Origin: Stenogyne calaminthoides
Lineage: Eukaryota; Streptophyta; Magnoliopsida; Lamiales; Lamiaceae
DNA length: 64,000 bases
NCBI GenBank assembly: GCA_037126765.1
Contig: JBBCBC010000009.1
Coordinates: forward strand, 30,712,870 to 30,776,869
Direction: 5' to 3'
Shown here in pieces: positions 46,501-57,933 of this stretch; positions within the stretch are counted from its first letter, which is position 1; each line of letters begins with the position of its first letter. The translations under genes were made by a program, and so were the position numbers. The notes beneath the pieces are model-generated. The model worked only from the letters and a program-made list of their open reading frames with translations, had not been told where the DNA came from and searched no databases.

Positions 46501-47066
46501 TTGTTCAAATCAACTCTACCAAAGTGAACTAAAAGCACAAAATTAAATGACAAAAAAAAAATCCACTGCATTTTACATCAACAGAACAGTTTTATGATAC
46601 AACTTATAAGAGCCTAAATCACGAAGCACACTAAAATTACCCAAAATGCCGGCACAACGATGACCTAATAAAAGCAAGTCTCGTCGGATTCATCGCGTGC
46701 AACGGCTTAAACGGTCCTTCAGCATCCCACCTAGCATCAATTCAACAAAACAAAATCAAATACACACAAAAAATTAACAAAATAAAATCAACAAAAATCT
46801 TCAAAGCTAAATAAGCACCAGGTATCGGAAATGGCCGCGAATTTTTTTAGCTCAGTTTCATTCAAAGAACTCTTTGAACGGAAATTGGACACAGGTGGAG
46901 GAGTTGAAGCCGGAGCGGGTTGAGACGGTGGCGGAGCATCTGAATAACGCCGATTTTGGAGTTTATGAAGAAAATCCGTGCTCGCGCACTGATACGTGGA
47001 TCGTGAGCAGTTCCAAGCGGGTAGGATTGGGGTTCGAAGTCGAGCCAGCAGGTGCCTGGAAGCCAT
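40560..47066 (-). CDS. COQ3: Mitochondrial ubiquinone biosynthesis O-methyltransferase (COQ3), nine exons
   Basis: Exons in gene order: 47066-46819, 46730-46641, 44192-44114, 43872-43795, 42678-42630, 41467-41418, 41138-40989, 40823-40743 and 40667-40560. They total 933 nt, 310 codons plus TAG, with GT-AG splice sites and matching phases throughout. COQ3 methylates catechol-ring intermediates of ubiquinone from S-adenosylmethionine on the inner mitochondrial membrane. Seen: an Arg/Ser-rich N-terminus with no acidic residue for 30 positions (a mitochondrial presequence, perhaps cut near RRYSDA); SAM motif [10 protein letters not shown] (127-135); an acidic GIDAVE (150-155); [23 protein letters not shown]-like [14 protein letters not shown]; and a C-terminal [14 protein letters not shown]. 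Length suits plant COQ3. Introns 2, 4 and 5 are long and carry a SINE, a Stowaway MITE and echo segments. No coding defect was found. Confidence 0.93.
42014..42230 (+). mobile_element. tRNA-derived SINE in COQ3 intron 5
   Basis: The head GGGTTGGCCTAGTGGTGTAGG (A box TGGCCTAGTGG) is followed by CAGGTTCGAACCTCC (B box). A 17-bp target duplication, with two differences, flanks it (GTCAAGACCAAATACAA at 41997-42013 and GTCAAGAGCAAATATAA at 42231-42247). About 217 bp with a short A tail. It is antisense to the host gene. Confidence 0.9.
42322..42586. mobile_element. Stowaway MITE in COQ3 intron 5
   Basis: Ends are CTCCCTCCGTCCCA and, reversed, CTACCTCCGTCCCG, with TA on both sides (42320-42321 and 42587-42588). 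265 bp, AT-rich. It stops 44 bp before the 3' end of exon 5 as read on the plus strand. Confidence 0.92.
43130..43530 (+). repeat. Echo segment in COQ3 intron 4, mosaic of 38550-38800
   Basis: Blocks such as CTAATTTCTTAATT, TTATTTAAACCATCAATT, CACAACCGC, GAAGTTTGAAGT, TTTGAATTTGTATTTG and ATTGATATAATTACACTTAT occur in the source order. Between them lies foreign sequence, including repeated GGGTTTGCATCTGA-like words. Coding potential is not evident. Confidence 0.65.
44688..44760 (+). repeat. Echo segment in COQ3 intron 2, copy of 39560-39612
   Basis: GGAAAATGATGAATCTGGG and GAATTTCAAAGGAAGCTTCC match exactly. The linking bases differ by small insertions. Confidence 0.7.
44800..46640. other. 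COQ3 intron 2 content: G+C-rich patch and acidic reading frame
   Basis: 44840-44960 is G+C-rich (CCACCG/CCGCCG words). At 45214-45585 on the plus strand two adjoining frames end in acidic runs ([13 protein letters not shown], then [16 protein letters not shown]), antisense to COQ3. They have no recognised family and could be a transposon-derived tail. A short echo of 40218-40262 lies at 45772-45820. The remainder is AT-rich. Confidence 0.4.
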
Positions 47067-49140
47067 TGTAGCATGCGAAAGAGCACAGCGAGCTAAACTG
47101 AAAATACGATCAGGAGAATTAGAATGAAAAAAGTGGTTGGGCCTCCGTCGAGAATATGGGCCGGGCCTAATAATATGTGAGCGAGCATCGTTTACACCTA
47201 AACGCGAAACACAGTCTGAACAAATAAGAGTGAGTTACTCTAATTTTCAAATTCTAAGTGTATATTACTAGCAAGTCGATCCCTATTTTATTATTACTCT
47301 TAGTCCAAAAAGTTCTTTTAAAAAGACTTTTATGCCCTTATTTTGTTGAAAAAAGAATGGGTCTTTCCCTTCTCTCTCTCATCTCACGTCATTTCAGAAA
47401 CTATAGCACCCTATCACATTTCACATTTCAAGTTCTTGACATTCTTCCAATAAAAAAATTATTTTATTTACAATATCACATTTCACATTTCAATTTACTG
47501 CCATTCTTTCCATAAAAAAAATTGTAAATTATAACATTGTTATATAAAATGAATTTTTAGCAGAAGAATGTTCATCTTAAAAAATGATAATTTTTTATTT
47601 ATTTTTATTAAAAAACATTACAACAAAATTTATATAACAAAATTGAAAAATTACAAAAATTTACCTATCTAAAATACCAAAAATTACAGAAATTTACATA
47701 TCTAAAATCCCAAAAATTTCGTATCTTCATCTTCTTTTCAACATGAACATGTTCATCACAAATCGTGCATATGTTCATCTTCATCTTCAATTCACTTCCA
47801 AACATCTTTCATCATCGCCATCTTCATCCTTATGAATTATAAGGAACTCAGCACCAAATGAACCCAGAAAATTCAAAGGAACTCAGAATTCAACAAAAAA
47901 ATTCACTTCCAAACATCTTTCATCACCGCCATCTTCATCTTATGAGTTATAAGGAACTCAGCACCAAATGAACCCAGAAAATTCAAAGGAACTCAGAATT
48001 CAACAAAAAAAAAAAATCAGTAGATTCAAATCAGCATGGGTGTCGAACCCAACAAATTTCAACAAAAATATTTGCAACAGATTCAAAAAAAAAAAAATCA
48101 AAGATCCAAAAAACTCAAATTCAAAACCAAAATGATAAGGGTCTCAGATCCAAAAAAATTCTACAGATTTAAAAAAATCAACAAATCCCAAAAAATTTCA
48201 AATTCAAACCGGCGACGGCGGGGTTGCGCGACTGGTTTTTGGCGTGGGACGGCGGCAACGACTGATTTTTTGGTTCGGCTTTGTCTTTAGCCTTCACACC
48301 GCCGCCGCCTTCGACTTAGTAGTTCGTGTCAGATGCAGCGGTGGCGGTTCTGATGTTGTTCGATCTGTAAAATTGGGAAGGGGAGCGGCACCTGTGTTGA
48401 TGTTTCCGACGACATCGAAATAGTTTTGTGCTGCGGTGGTGGTGCTGCGCCGAGGCGGCTCACTGGGAAGGCGCGCCGCCATCGGAGCCCGCCGAGTGGG
48501 CGATGGTGGTGTTTATCAATTCGAAGAGCGGCGGGCGCCACTTGCCCAAAGTCAAGGCCCCGTTTCAGGAAATCATGGGTGAAGAACAGGTAATTTCTCG
48601 GCAGCGGCGGGGTGACGCTGAGGGGGTTGGGCGGCGGTGGCGGTGGCGGAGGCGGATGAAAAAATGATGCTGAGTTTGTTTGGGTTGGGGTGAGTTGGAC
48701 GAGATATTAGGGTTGAATGAGTGGGAGGGGATATTTAATGAGGGAAGGGTATTTAGGGTCTTTAGGATATGTTTTGGACCTATTAGTTACTTTAAAAGTG
48801 AGTTGGACATATGAGTTATATTAGGATGGATATTGGACCTAATAGTACTTAGTTCAAAAAATAATATATTTTTTGTAAAAAGCAATTTGGGGCCCCCACT
48901 GGTGGAACAATTCATACAAGACTTTGTCATTAATAAATAAATTTAATTACTTATAGGTGCAAACCTTACTAGAACATCACTAATAAGTCCATTCATAAAT
49001 TTAAATCACTTAGGGTATGTTCGTTTAGGCTTATAATGGACTTGGGAAATCCGGACTTTGAAGTCCTAAAATTTTAATTTTTCTATGAATAGTTAAGATG
49101 TATGTTTGTTAAAAAAAGGAGTGAAAAAGATAATTGATTG
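47067..49140. other. COQ3 upstream region and repeat-rich spacer
   Basis: The few hundred bases after 47066 should hold the COQ3 promoter; no element is clear. 48210-48660 is unusually G+C-rich (GGCGGCGG, CGCCGCCG), with overlapping open frames on both strands that look compositional, not genic. Ends at about 47290 and 48840 share TAGTCCAAAA/TAGGTCCAAAA in inverted orientation, so a non-autonomous transposon of about 1.5 kb is possible. Confidence 0.4.
47791..48012 (+). repeat. 111-bp tandem repeat, two copies
   Basis: The unit from TTCACTTCCAAACATCTTTC to CAGAATTCAACAAAAAAA is repeated directly with a handful of differences (ATCATCG versus ATCACCG, ATGAATTAT versus ATGAGTTAT). Confidence 0.92.
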
Positions 49141-49149
49141 ATATTATTA

Positions 49150-49330
49150 TATTATTTTAACCTTCATATTCAACAAATAGTATGAGATGTGAAGACCAGT
49201 ATAATATTGTGCATTGATAGTCAATAGATGAAGTATGATTGGATGACAACTAAAATTAATCCTGTAATAAAGATGTATAAAATCACATGACATAAACAAT
49301 AAATTTGTATAAAAGAATTTTTTTTATCAT
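49150..49330 (+). repeat. Echo of COQ3 exon 5 and its flanks (42587-42735)
   Basis: TTTTAACCTTCATATTCAAC plus AAATAGTATGA matches exactly for 31 bp, and a 27-bp block inside exon 5 (TGTGCATTGATAGTCAATAG and on) also matches exactly. AT-rich filler interrupts the rest (GATGACAACTAAAATTA replaces part of the exon). The exon's splice context is destroyed. It lies upstream of COQ3, outside the gene. Confidence 0.75.
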
Positions 49331-49904
49331 AAACATAAATAAAAGTCCGGTGTTGCATTTTTTAAAATATATTTAAATTGAATATAATTAAATATATTTT
49401 TTATACATATATTTTAAAAAATATATTTTATACATAAAGTAATAAATATGTATAAAATTGAGATTTCCAATATCCGAATTTATGGTTTGTACCAAAATAT
49501 AAAAAGAATAATGGGGTATTAATAATTCTATTTGATCCATTGTACCAAAACAGGAATATCCCTAATATCCCTACACAAAGCTAGCCTACATTATATTAAA
49601 CAAAAATACTATTCAATTAAATGATCAAATCTAAACGTTCAACATAATTCATCAAACAAACAACATATTAATCTAATCGAAACGAACATATTAAATAAGC
49701 AAATGATTTGATAAAAATAATGTTTACATATAATCACAGATATTCAATATTTTTGTAAATTCGTAATTTCACTTTCGATCAATATCAATAAATTTTAAAT
49801 TTACAATACATTCTTCAAACAAAATTGCCACAAACTTCCAATTGATCCCATCTCATGTTAACAAGCGAATTAATCTAATCTCGAATTGAAATCTTCAAAC
49901 TCCT

Positions 49905-51995
49905 CGCTCCACACAATCAATCTCATCAGAGGCTTGAACATATAGTCTGAGGTTTTGGAGCGCGACTGATGAGTCTTGGCTACAACAAGTAGGAAGTTGA
50001 ACATCATTAGTTACAGGAATGCTATCTGAAAATTGTCACAACAAGGTCAGTAAGAAAAATAATATTTCAGTTGAGATTCAATTCCGTATATTTGATTAAT
50101 CAATTGTGATGGACAAAACCATATCGAAATGCTACCATTAACTAGTCACAATCATTAAATAGGGCAAACCAGCACAGCAATTTGCATGCATTGTGCAGAC
50201 CTAATTCAAGTCTTTGCTGGGAACACAAAATCCTCCAAAGTAGGTTGTGTCTAGAAACTCCATCTCTAACCCAATCTCCCTAATGGTGAAAGTATTCAAT
50301 CTATGTGATTCAATGCTTTGAGTTTTACAAAATCAATTCATTTGGTCACATTGTTGATTATGAGAAGTCATTATAGACCAACTTAAAACTGCCTAAAACT
50401 GATTGTAGCAAATACTTCAAGATCTAGAAATTTTGACCAAAAACACATTAGCTACAAACATTCTCCACTTTAACTTTTTATACATAAATCAATTTAAATT
50501 ACTTCAAAAGCACAATCACTTGCAAACGAATCCCCAAAGCGAATGAGCATACCATGAAAACAAAATTGTATCCCATCTCGAGAAGACGACAATAAATAAG
50601 GGTGGGATAAAGAAGATTGCCTCCAATTATAAGAAGACGACAAACATGCCTGGAAATTAGTGTATATTGCAGGTTAATAACTCCCAATTCAGATTCATAA
50701 GTTAAGGCTCTCAAAGGGAAGATAATACAGGATAGTCAATAGTCTTACACATCAATAACATGGAAGGTTACAAGCAATAAGTGGTCATCCAATGAAGAAA
50801 TATAGAACAAGAACAATGAACAGAAGTAAAAGAGTGGCAAAAACAATAGGCATAAAGAAGACTATCTCTCTAACCACAGTTATTTCATAAGAACACAAAA
50901 GAAAAGCATAGAAAATGCATCCATATTTCATCAAATTCTGCTTCATTATATGAAAACAGTTATTACCTGTAGGCATAATTATGTTTGGAGCTTGGTACAT
51001 TTGATACACATTAGCTAGTAATTGGCAAAACCTCAACCAAAGAACATCCTTATCAAATCATGAACTTCATCTCTTATTAGCAATCCCATTGCTGTTGACC
51101 CTATATATCATTGGCTATTCTAAATCAAGAATCCAAAAACTAACTAAAAATTAAACAATAGATAATAATTCCCACTAAATTTTTGCAGCAATAAATCAAA
51201 TCAAGATATTTGTACCTCATCCCTGCTTTTTGGCCATGGAATGGGAAGCTTGTACCCTTTAGGCCATGGCACCAAACAATCCAATCCAATCCATTCCCAT
51301 TCAGAGAGCAGTTCCTCTCATACTTGACAACAGTGGGAGAGGGGGAGAGAGGAAAATATAGGTTAATATGAAAAAGCATTCCAGTACATGTAGTTGTAGT
51401 GCAAAGGAGGATTAAGAAGCATTAAACTTACATAAGATTCTCTACCATTTGATTTTAATAGATCAATCATGAAAGATCTTTTTGCTCCTTTGGCATCAGC
51501 TAAAGGCTGTTTCAAGAATGCAAAGTTCAGATTGAAGAGCAGATATACAAGTTTAGAACATCGAATACAAAGAACAAACATGAATTTCAGGATACAATTG
51601 TTGTAATGCCCAATCTGCTACCCTGCAACAAAAAATATAGCAAAATTGATACATTTTTATACCTCATAAATATCAAGACCATCTTCTATAGTAAATCAGA
51701 AGTCGCATAATAAATCGGCCATACAAATTAAATCTCAAAAACAAAATAAAAAAGTTGATATTACATAACACAGGAAAACCTCAGCTCGTAGAAATACAAA
51801 TAGAATTTTCATTTGTATTGCATACCGTGAAAAAAAAATAGAGATAAATAAATTACCGGGACACATTGGGCTAATCTCCGAGAACCAGTCCGGAAGGACA
51901 GATGGGAAGGACTCCGGTAGCTCCGCCTCCGTGACGTCGTCGTTGTTACTTCCATCTCGAACTGAAACAACGCGTGACTACTCGCAAAATTCACA
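49905..51995 (-). CDS. Unidentified multi-exon gene candidate (boundaries uncertain)
   Basis: Several minus-strand blocks look like exons with proper splice sites. About 51950-51858 has ATG at 51952 or, in another frame, [19 protein letters not shown]; it is followed by GTAATT. About 51622-51430 follows a GCAG acceptor and reads [19 protein letters not shown] before GTAAGT. About 50650-50555 lies between an AG acceptor and GTATGC. About 50025-49905 follows TTTTCAG and reads [14 protein letters not shown], then [15 protein letters not shown] and a stop. I could not join them in one confident frame and recognise no family. [12 protein letters not shown] resembles the end of spermidine synthase exon 1, but the downstream exons do not follow that protein. 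It may be a decayed gene or a transposon carrying captured exons. Confidence 0.3.
51190..51350 (-). pseudogene. Fragment resembling a plant PMT-type methyltransferase exon
   Basis: One minus-strand frame reads [14 protein letters not shown] and, after a frame change, another reads [20 protein letters not shown] before a GTACAA donor. This matches the conserved N-terminal stretch of the QUA2/TSD2-like putative Golgi methyltransferases (ERHC...CLVP.P.GYK.P..WPKSRD). The frame change lies at three tandem GATTG units where two would keep the frame. Only this exon was found. Confidence 0.5.
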
Positions 51996-53282
51996 AAGTG
52001 AGGACCATAGCCACTTCACAAAACCCTAATTTCTTGACACGCTCTCCCGTACAATGGGCCTCAGCGCAGCCGCACCAGTAGGTTACCCCGGCGACCCCGC
52101 AAACCTCATCGGGCCGAAAGCATTTCACGATCCGAATTTGAATTCAGGACAGAGACCACCGTCGAGAATCGTCGCAAGAAAATAGAACAGATGGAAGAGA
52201 TTCAGAATAAACAAAATGGGGAAGTGAATAGGGGCTGCGTCCCATTTTCGCCACACGAGAATGAAGAACGAGAGAAGTAGAGAAAGAGTGAATAATGTGG
52301 AATGAATTACAAAAGAAATACAAATAAAGGGGCAAATCGGACCAACAAATGATACTGTTGAACCCTTACTAACCGAAGACCTTTGGGGAATGTGATAAAT
52401 TGACTGTTTAGAAAATCGACGTAATATGGTCTTAAAAAAGGGGGATAAAGTTGGATAAATTAGTACACAAATTATTATCTACCAAAGAATTACTATTTTT
52501 TTTGTTTACCCATAATAATAGCAACCAAATGGAAATAGAACATTGGGAGAAAAAAAATGAAGAAGATGTTAGTGTTAAGAAAAAATTATGATAGATTTAG
52601 ACATAAATAATAGGAAAAATATGTTTCCTCAAATAAATAAAGTTTGAGATTATTTCCATCCATACAAGGAACTTAAAAGGTTTAAAATCAATATAAAATA
52701 GAGAATGTAAATCATCGGGCCGCCTAAAAAGTAAAAACACACGCTACATTGATCCGAGCCCATCAAGGCCACAAAATTTTGGCTAGTTCGCCCAATTAGT
52801 TGGGATTATATTACATTTTCACGGCCTAATGCATACTTACTTTTGAGTTAATCATCAACTCTAATTTGATGGGCCACCAAAAGAAAATGAGTCTAAAGAT
52901 ATATTTGTTTCGCGATTACCATGGAAGGACTTTAATTTTACAATTCCAAACATATGTTTTTTCAATACTCAAACAAGGTATTGTGAAATCCTACAATATC
53001 CACCTGTAATATTATTATTGCATCCTACACCCTACCAAATCTATTCATCCGTGTCATTTTTTCATATTCCAATTATATTATATCTTTTAAATCTTTAACA
53101 AATGGACCCAAAATCATGATGGTTCGTTGATTTTTTTTAAACATTTCACATGTCATTCATCTGCATTACGGAATATGTAGTGGAACAAAAAATGTGGAAC
53201 AGATGATATCATTCCACACCCTACACCCTACATCCTATTTTGAAATCTTTATTACGTATTAATAAATTATTTATATAATTTA
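51996..53282. other. Intergenic with an echo segment and MITE-like phrases
   Basis: 52490-52670 repeats blocks of 44455-44610 (AAATGGAAATAGAACA, AAAAATTATGATAG, TTTCCATCCATACAAGGAAC plus TTAAAA) with altered spacing. 52905-52985 carries the ATATTTGTTTCG and CAAACATATG phrases of the family at 30.3-30.7 kb. No gene is seen. Confidence 0.5.
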
Positions 53283-54718
53283 TGTTGGAATTTAGAGGCA
53301 ATTAAACACGTAATACATGCGCAGCGGAAATAAATAGTTCACCAACAACGAACATGTAACTGCATAATTGAATATGTATAAACATAAAGAGAAATCTTAC
53401 AAAGAATCTTGATATTTTTACTATGGTATCCATGTAATCCCTCGGTTTCACGGACTTGCATAGATTTTCTGCGTTGAATTGAGATGAATTTTTTAGGAAA
53501 ATTTATATTCTAAATTTTATGGAGAAATATTTTTTTATATATAGGAGAGATTATTTTAAATCTTAAGCTAACGATTAGGAAAAATCCTAATAAAATAAAT
53601 TCTTAGATTTATTTTCCACATATGGTTGATTTAATTCACATGTATATAAAAATTACGGATTTGATTTATATATTAAATCCTATAATAATATTCCATATAT
53701 TATTATTGGAATTATATTTAATTAAATCCAATTTAATTAAACATTAATAATAATTAATTCCAAATTAATCTATTATTAATTAAATCCATAAATTAAATAT
53801 TAAATCCAATTTAACATTTAATTTTGTTATAATCCGGTTTGTTGGTTGTTCATATGAGAGCGATTGTCAAGATGGGTTTTAATTGAACCTAGACAATAAA
53901 TCGGGCATTCTCAATATATGAGGTACGTTATAGAACCGTGCAACTATCCAACTTGAAACATGGGCTATTACGATTTTCTCCTTTCATTCGCGAATAGGTG
54001 AAAGTGATGATGAAAATGAAGATTCAAATAATTTAATCATATTATATCTAATCACTAATTGATCATGTATGTGGAGCCACAAAGTCTAAGTTGGCGTGCA
54101 GGGCCGATGACTTAGATCCAATTATGATGAGAGGATAGTATTCTCTAAATCCACATTGAGGAATGAATCTTAGTTTCAACTTTGATGCAACGCATTTAAG
54201 TGATGAACCCAATCCAAGTCATATCTACCCATGGAAGGGTGCAAGTGTTGGTCATGGTCAAAGTTCATCATCCCACACATGTTGCATATTGACCTCAAGT
54301 ATTCCCACTAACCGAGACACCCGTAGACACATATAGTGGAAATACATCAAAGCGGTTTCTCGGATGGGTATTACCCTCTAAGGTATTTTGCATTGAGATA
54401 CCTAGTATTCGTAGTAAGTGAGATCTTACTACACCCTCTAAGAGTTTATGACACCAATCTCCATTGCATCATCAATATCCCATTCTTGATGATCCTTGAT
54501 CGGGCTATTTGAGAATCATGCTTAAGTCATTTAGTTCTCACAACCTCAATGACAACAATGACTCATGGGAACACTTGCATGAACAAATGCAAACAATCAA
54601 ACATAATATTTAAACAAGTGTATGTGCCATACATTAATATTAAGTGAACTATAATATTAAATCAAACCTGAATATCAGGTATTATGTCCTTACAATAGAT
54701 TATTCTAGGACACTAACA
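53283..54718 (-). mobile_element. 3' LTR of the minus-strand Ty1/copia element
   Basis: On the minus strand it starts TGTTAGTGTCCTAGAATA and ends CTAAATTCCAACA (TG...CA), 1436 bp. It lies directly after the end of the polyprotein relic (GVRHVGD, then stops) and a decayed polypurine tract next to 54719. No partner LTR of this kind occurs in the window because the 5' half of the element is missing. Confidence 0.7.
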
Positions 54719-57632
54719 AACAATCTATTCTTGGACTAGAGTCAATCACCTACATGTCTAACCCCTAGACCATCAAATGTGATTTGTACATGAGCACTCG
54801 GTCGAAACTTGAAATGATCTTTCAAATTAAATATGTGGGAATACATTTTAATTATATTTCTCCTATCCTTATGACGGATCAAATGATAAACCTAGGTACA
54901 TGCTCGTTTTTCGTTTTATGCGATCTCGGTTCCTTTGCTTTATGGAGAATCGTACGGCGTTGTCTCAATACAACTTTATTAGACAACCGGCACTCGGAAT
55001 ACCCCCTAGTTCTCTTAAGAACTATAAAATCCAGATAGCCTTCCGAGGATTACGATACAAAGAATCTACTCAACTTTGATTGTTGAATGTTGATTGCTTG
55101 GAACTATTCCGTTTATCATTGAGAGTGAAACGTAACCTAACTGTGATTTGTAATCATTACAGTCGAATTGGAAACTTATCTCAAATTTTTAACCAATACT
55201 ACTAGGACATCTCTCATATAGACAAGAAAACATTCTTTAGTTTATCGAGATAGGACAATCCTTCAAAGAATTGATAGTTTTATCCATTGGTATCTACCCG
55301 GTGATGTTGATAAGCGTGGGTCACGTTGGCCTTAGTGTAAGTCATGGCGTACATGATTGACCCAATTGCATATGCATATGGGACATCTCTCATATGCTTG
55401 ATATCAGCTTCACTAGAAGGACTGTGACAACCTCAATATCCTCTTGGATCTATCCTTGTGGATCTTGATCCCTAGGATGTAGCAGGCTTCACAACGACCC
55501 TTATCACGAAGGTCTTTGACAACCAATCTTTAAGGGACTGCGTTAACGGGATATTGGTTCCCAAAATCAATATGTTTATGAAAACAATATTCTTCCCGTT
55601 GCATTTACAATAAACACAAGGATCTTTTGAATTTCTGATGAAGTTAAAAGGAATTGATAGCTTCATCAAATCGGATATTCCAACTCCTAGAAGCTTGCTT
55701 CAATCAATAAATGGATATCTTTAGCTTGCATACTAGATTAGAATTTGACTTAGACGTAAAACCTTCCGGTTGAGTCATAAACACTTCCTTATCAATGTTT
55801 CCATTGAGGAAAGTTGTTTTGACATTCATCTATCAAATCTCATAATCATAGTTTGCTGTTATCGCAAGTAAAATTCGAATGGACTTGATCTTTGCACCTG
55901 GTGAGAAGGTCTCATCATAGTCAATGCCTTCGCGTTGACTATAACCCTTCGCCACCAACCTAACTTTGTAGGTTTGTACTTTGTCATTTGCATCGGTCTC
56001 TCACTTGAAGACCCGTTTGCAACATATGGGTCTAACCCCTTTAGGCAACTCAACCAAGTCCCAGACTTGATTGGTGTGCATCGAGTCCATCTCGGATTTC
56101 ATGGCTTCATGCCACTTCCCTGAATCAATATCTAATATTGCTTCAGAATAAGTATTAGGATCGTCGTTATTCGGTATGTCCATATTATCGAGTTCCCCAA
56201 AGAGGTAATCGTATCTAATGGACGGATTACGATTCCTAATTGACTTACGGAGCTGTGGTTGTGTAGGTTGTACATTCTGATTGTGAAATTTTGTGGTGCA
56301 TCGATATCATCAATGTCCGGAGAGTCCTCGAGAGCTACACTTTCAAATGCCTCTTGGGCGGGAGTTTGAACTATGTTGTTCTCATTCAGCCCACTTGAAG
56401 GTTCTTGCACTGGCAAACATACTCAATTACGCTCCCATTGGCTGAAAGACGATCAGCTAGTGAAAGACTCCCACCGTGAAAGTTGTTGAATGCTCCCACT
56501 GATTCCTTGTCATGTTGCTTTGACAAGATATCAGTCTCTTTGTTAATTTGTGGTTCTTGAATTTCTTCAAGTTCTATCAGCTTGCGACCTTGTTCCTTAA
56601 AGACATAGTCTTCTTCGAGGAACTTGGTCTGCCTAGAAACAATCACTGATTGTTTCTCAGGTGGATAGAAGCAATATTCTTTAATTTCCTTAGGATATCC
56701 CACAATGTAACCCATTTCACCTTTGGATTCCAACTTGTCGGTAAGCATCCTTTTCACAATCACGGGGCAACCCCATGTTTGATATGTGTAAAAGTTGGCT
56801 TCTTGCCACACCATGGTTCACATGGTATATGCTCAACCGATTTAGATGGAATCCTATCCAGAATGTAAATTGAGGTTTGTAACGCGTATCCCATAAGAAT
56901 GTTGAAGACAGGAAAAGCTCATCATGGACCTCACCATGTCTAACAGGGTTTGGTTTCTCCTCTCGAATACTCCATTCATCTGGGGTGTTCCGGAAGGAGT
57001 CCATTGTGATTGGATTCCATGCAACTTCAGATAATCAGCGAATTCATGGCTAAGGTATTCACCACCTCGATCTGATCGAAGAGTCTTAATACTCTTACCA
57101 AGTTGTTTCTCTACTTCAACTTTAAACTCTTTGAATTTCTCAAAAGATTCGAATTTGTGTTTCATAAGATACACGTATCTGTATCCGTATCTCGAGAAAT
57201 TATCAGTAAAAGTGATGAAGTATCCGAAGTGACCCCTAGCTAGAGTGGGCAATGGTCCACAAACATCACTGTGGATCAACTCTAGAACTTCTTTGGCACG
57301 AACCCCTTTCCCAGAAAAGGGTTTGTTGATCATTTTGCCCTTAAGACAAGATTCACAATTTCCATAAGACTCAAAGTCGAATGGGGCTAAGTAGTCTAAC
57401 TTTCTTAACCTTGCGATTCTTTTCTCATTTGCATGATCAAGTTCTATAATGCCATAAGTAAGTCGGGTTTTCATGATTACTAAGTTTGAGTCTTTTATTT
57501 TGTATATTAAGAACATCATATCCATAATGCAACAAATACATGTTGCGAGTAATAGAAAGAACTAGATGACAATCATTAAGTTCTAATCTAAAACCAAATG
57601 ATAAGTCTAACACATAAGTCCCTACATGTTCA
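54719..57632 (-). pseudogene. Ty1/copia polyprotein relic (integrase, reverse transcriptase, RNase H)
   Basis: Minus-strand order from 57632 down is as follows. Part of the pre-integrase region (LELNDCHLVLSITRN) comes first. The zinc-binding and integrase core follows ([47 protein letters not shown]). Next are the integrase tail (TWGCPVIVKR, GYIVGYPKEIKEY, FLEEDYVF), then reverse transcriptase (RLVAKGYSQREGIDYDETFS, VKTTFLNG) and RNase H (IPSAGCLIKLY, about 54940). Stops and frameshifts interrupt it at many points, for example near 56930, 56390, 56000 and 55800. Gag and protease are missing because an LTR begins at 57633. Codon order is copia (integrase before reverse transcriptase). Inactive. 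Confidence 0.88.
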
Positions 57633-57933
57633 TGTTGGGGTTATATGTGAAAGCATGCTTTTACTTTGTATAACCTACGTATCAAACACTTATTTACTGA
57701 AATAAATTGTTTATCATTGTTGCTTTAAATATGATTGAATGTTATATATATTTATTGCAAACCGTTCGTAGCACGCGTTACATTGTAGTTAACGTGGTGA
57801 TACCAGATAACAGAAGATCACGTTAACAACTCCTTGTATACGAGTGTGTGTTTCACCACTTAGATAGATTCGAACAATCTATTGGTAGAAGTTGATGTGT
57901 AAGGCTCAGAATGACTTGTCTTGACCAAGAGAT
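57633..57933 (+). mobile_element. LTR fragment of an older copia copy
   Basis: Begins TGTTGGGGTTATATG and parallels the first 300 bp of the LTR at 57934. Shared phrases are AGTATGC/AGCATGC, TTACTTTGTATAA, AAATAAATTGTTTATCA and GATACCAGAT. It stops at GACCAAGAGAT exactly where the next LTR starts. The newer element therefore inserted here. Confidence 0.82.

Noticed and set aside
48036..48667. Arg/Pro/Ala-rich frames in the G+C-rich patch upstream of COQ3
   Set aside because: Three or four mutually overlapping frames on both strands, with no homology; composition effect.
51858..51960. Spermidine synthase gene
   Set aside because: Only about a dozen residues match, no ATG precedes them in that frame, and the next exons do not follow spermidine synthase.
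54784..55038. 84-codon plus-strand frame
   Set aside because: Antisense to the RNase H region of the minus-strand copia element.
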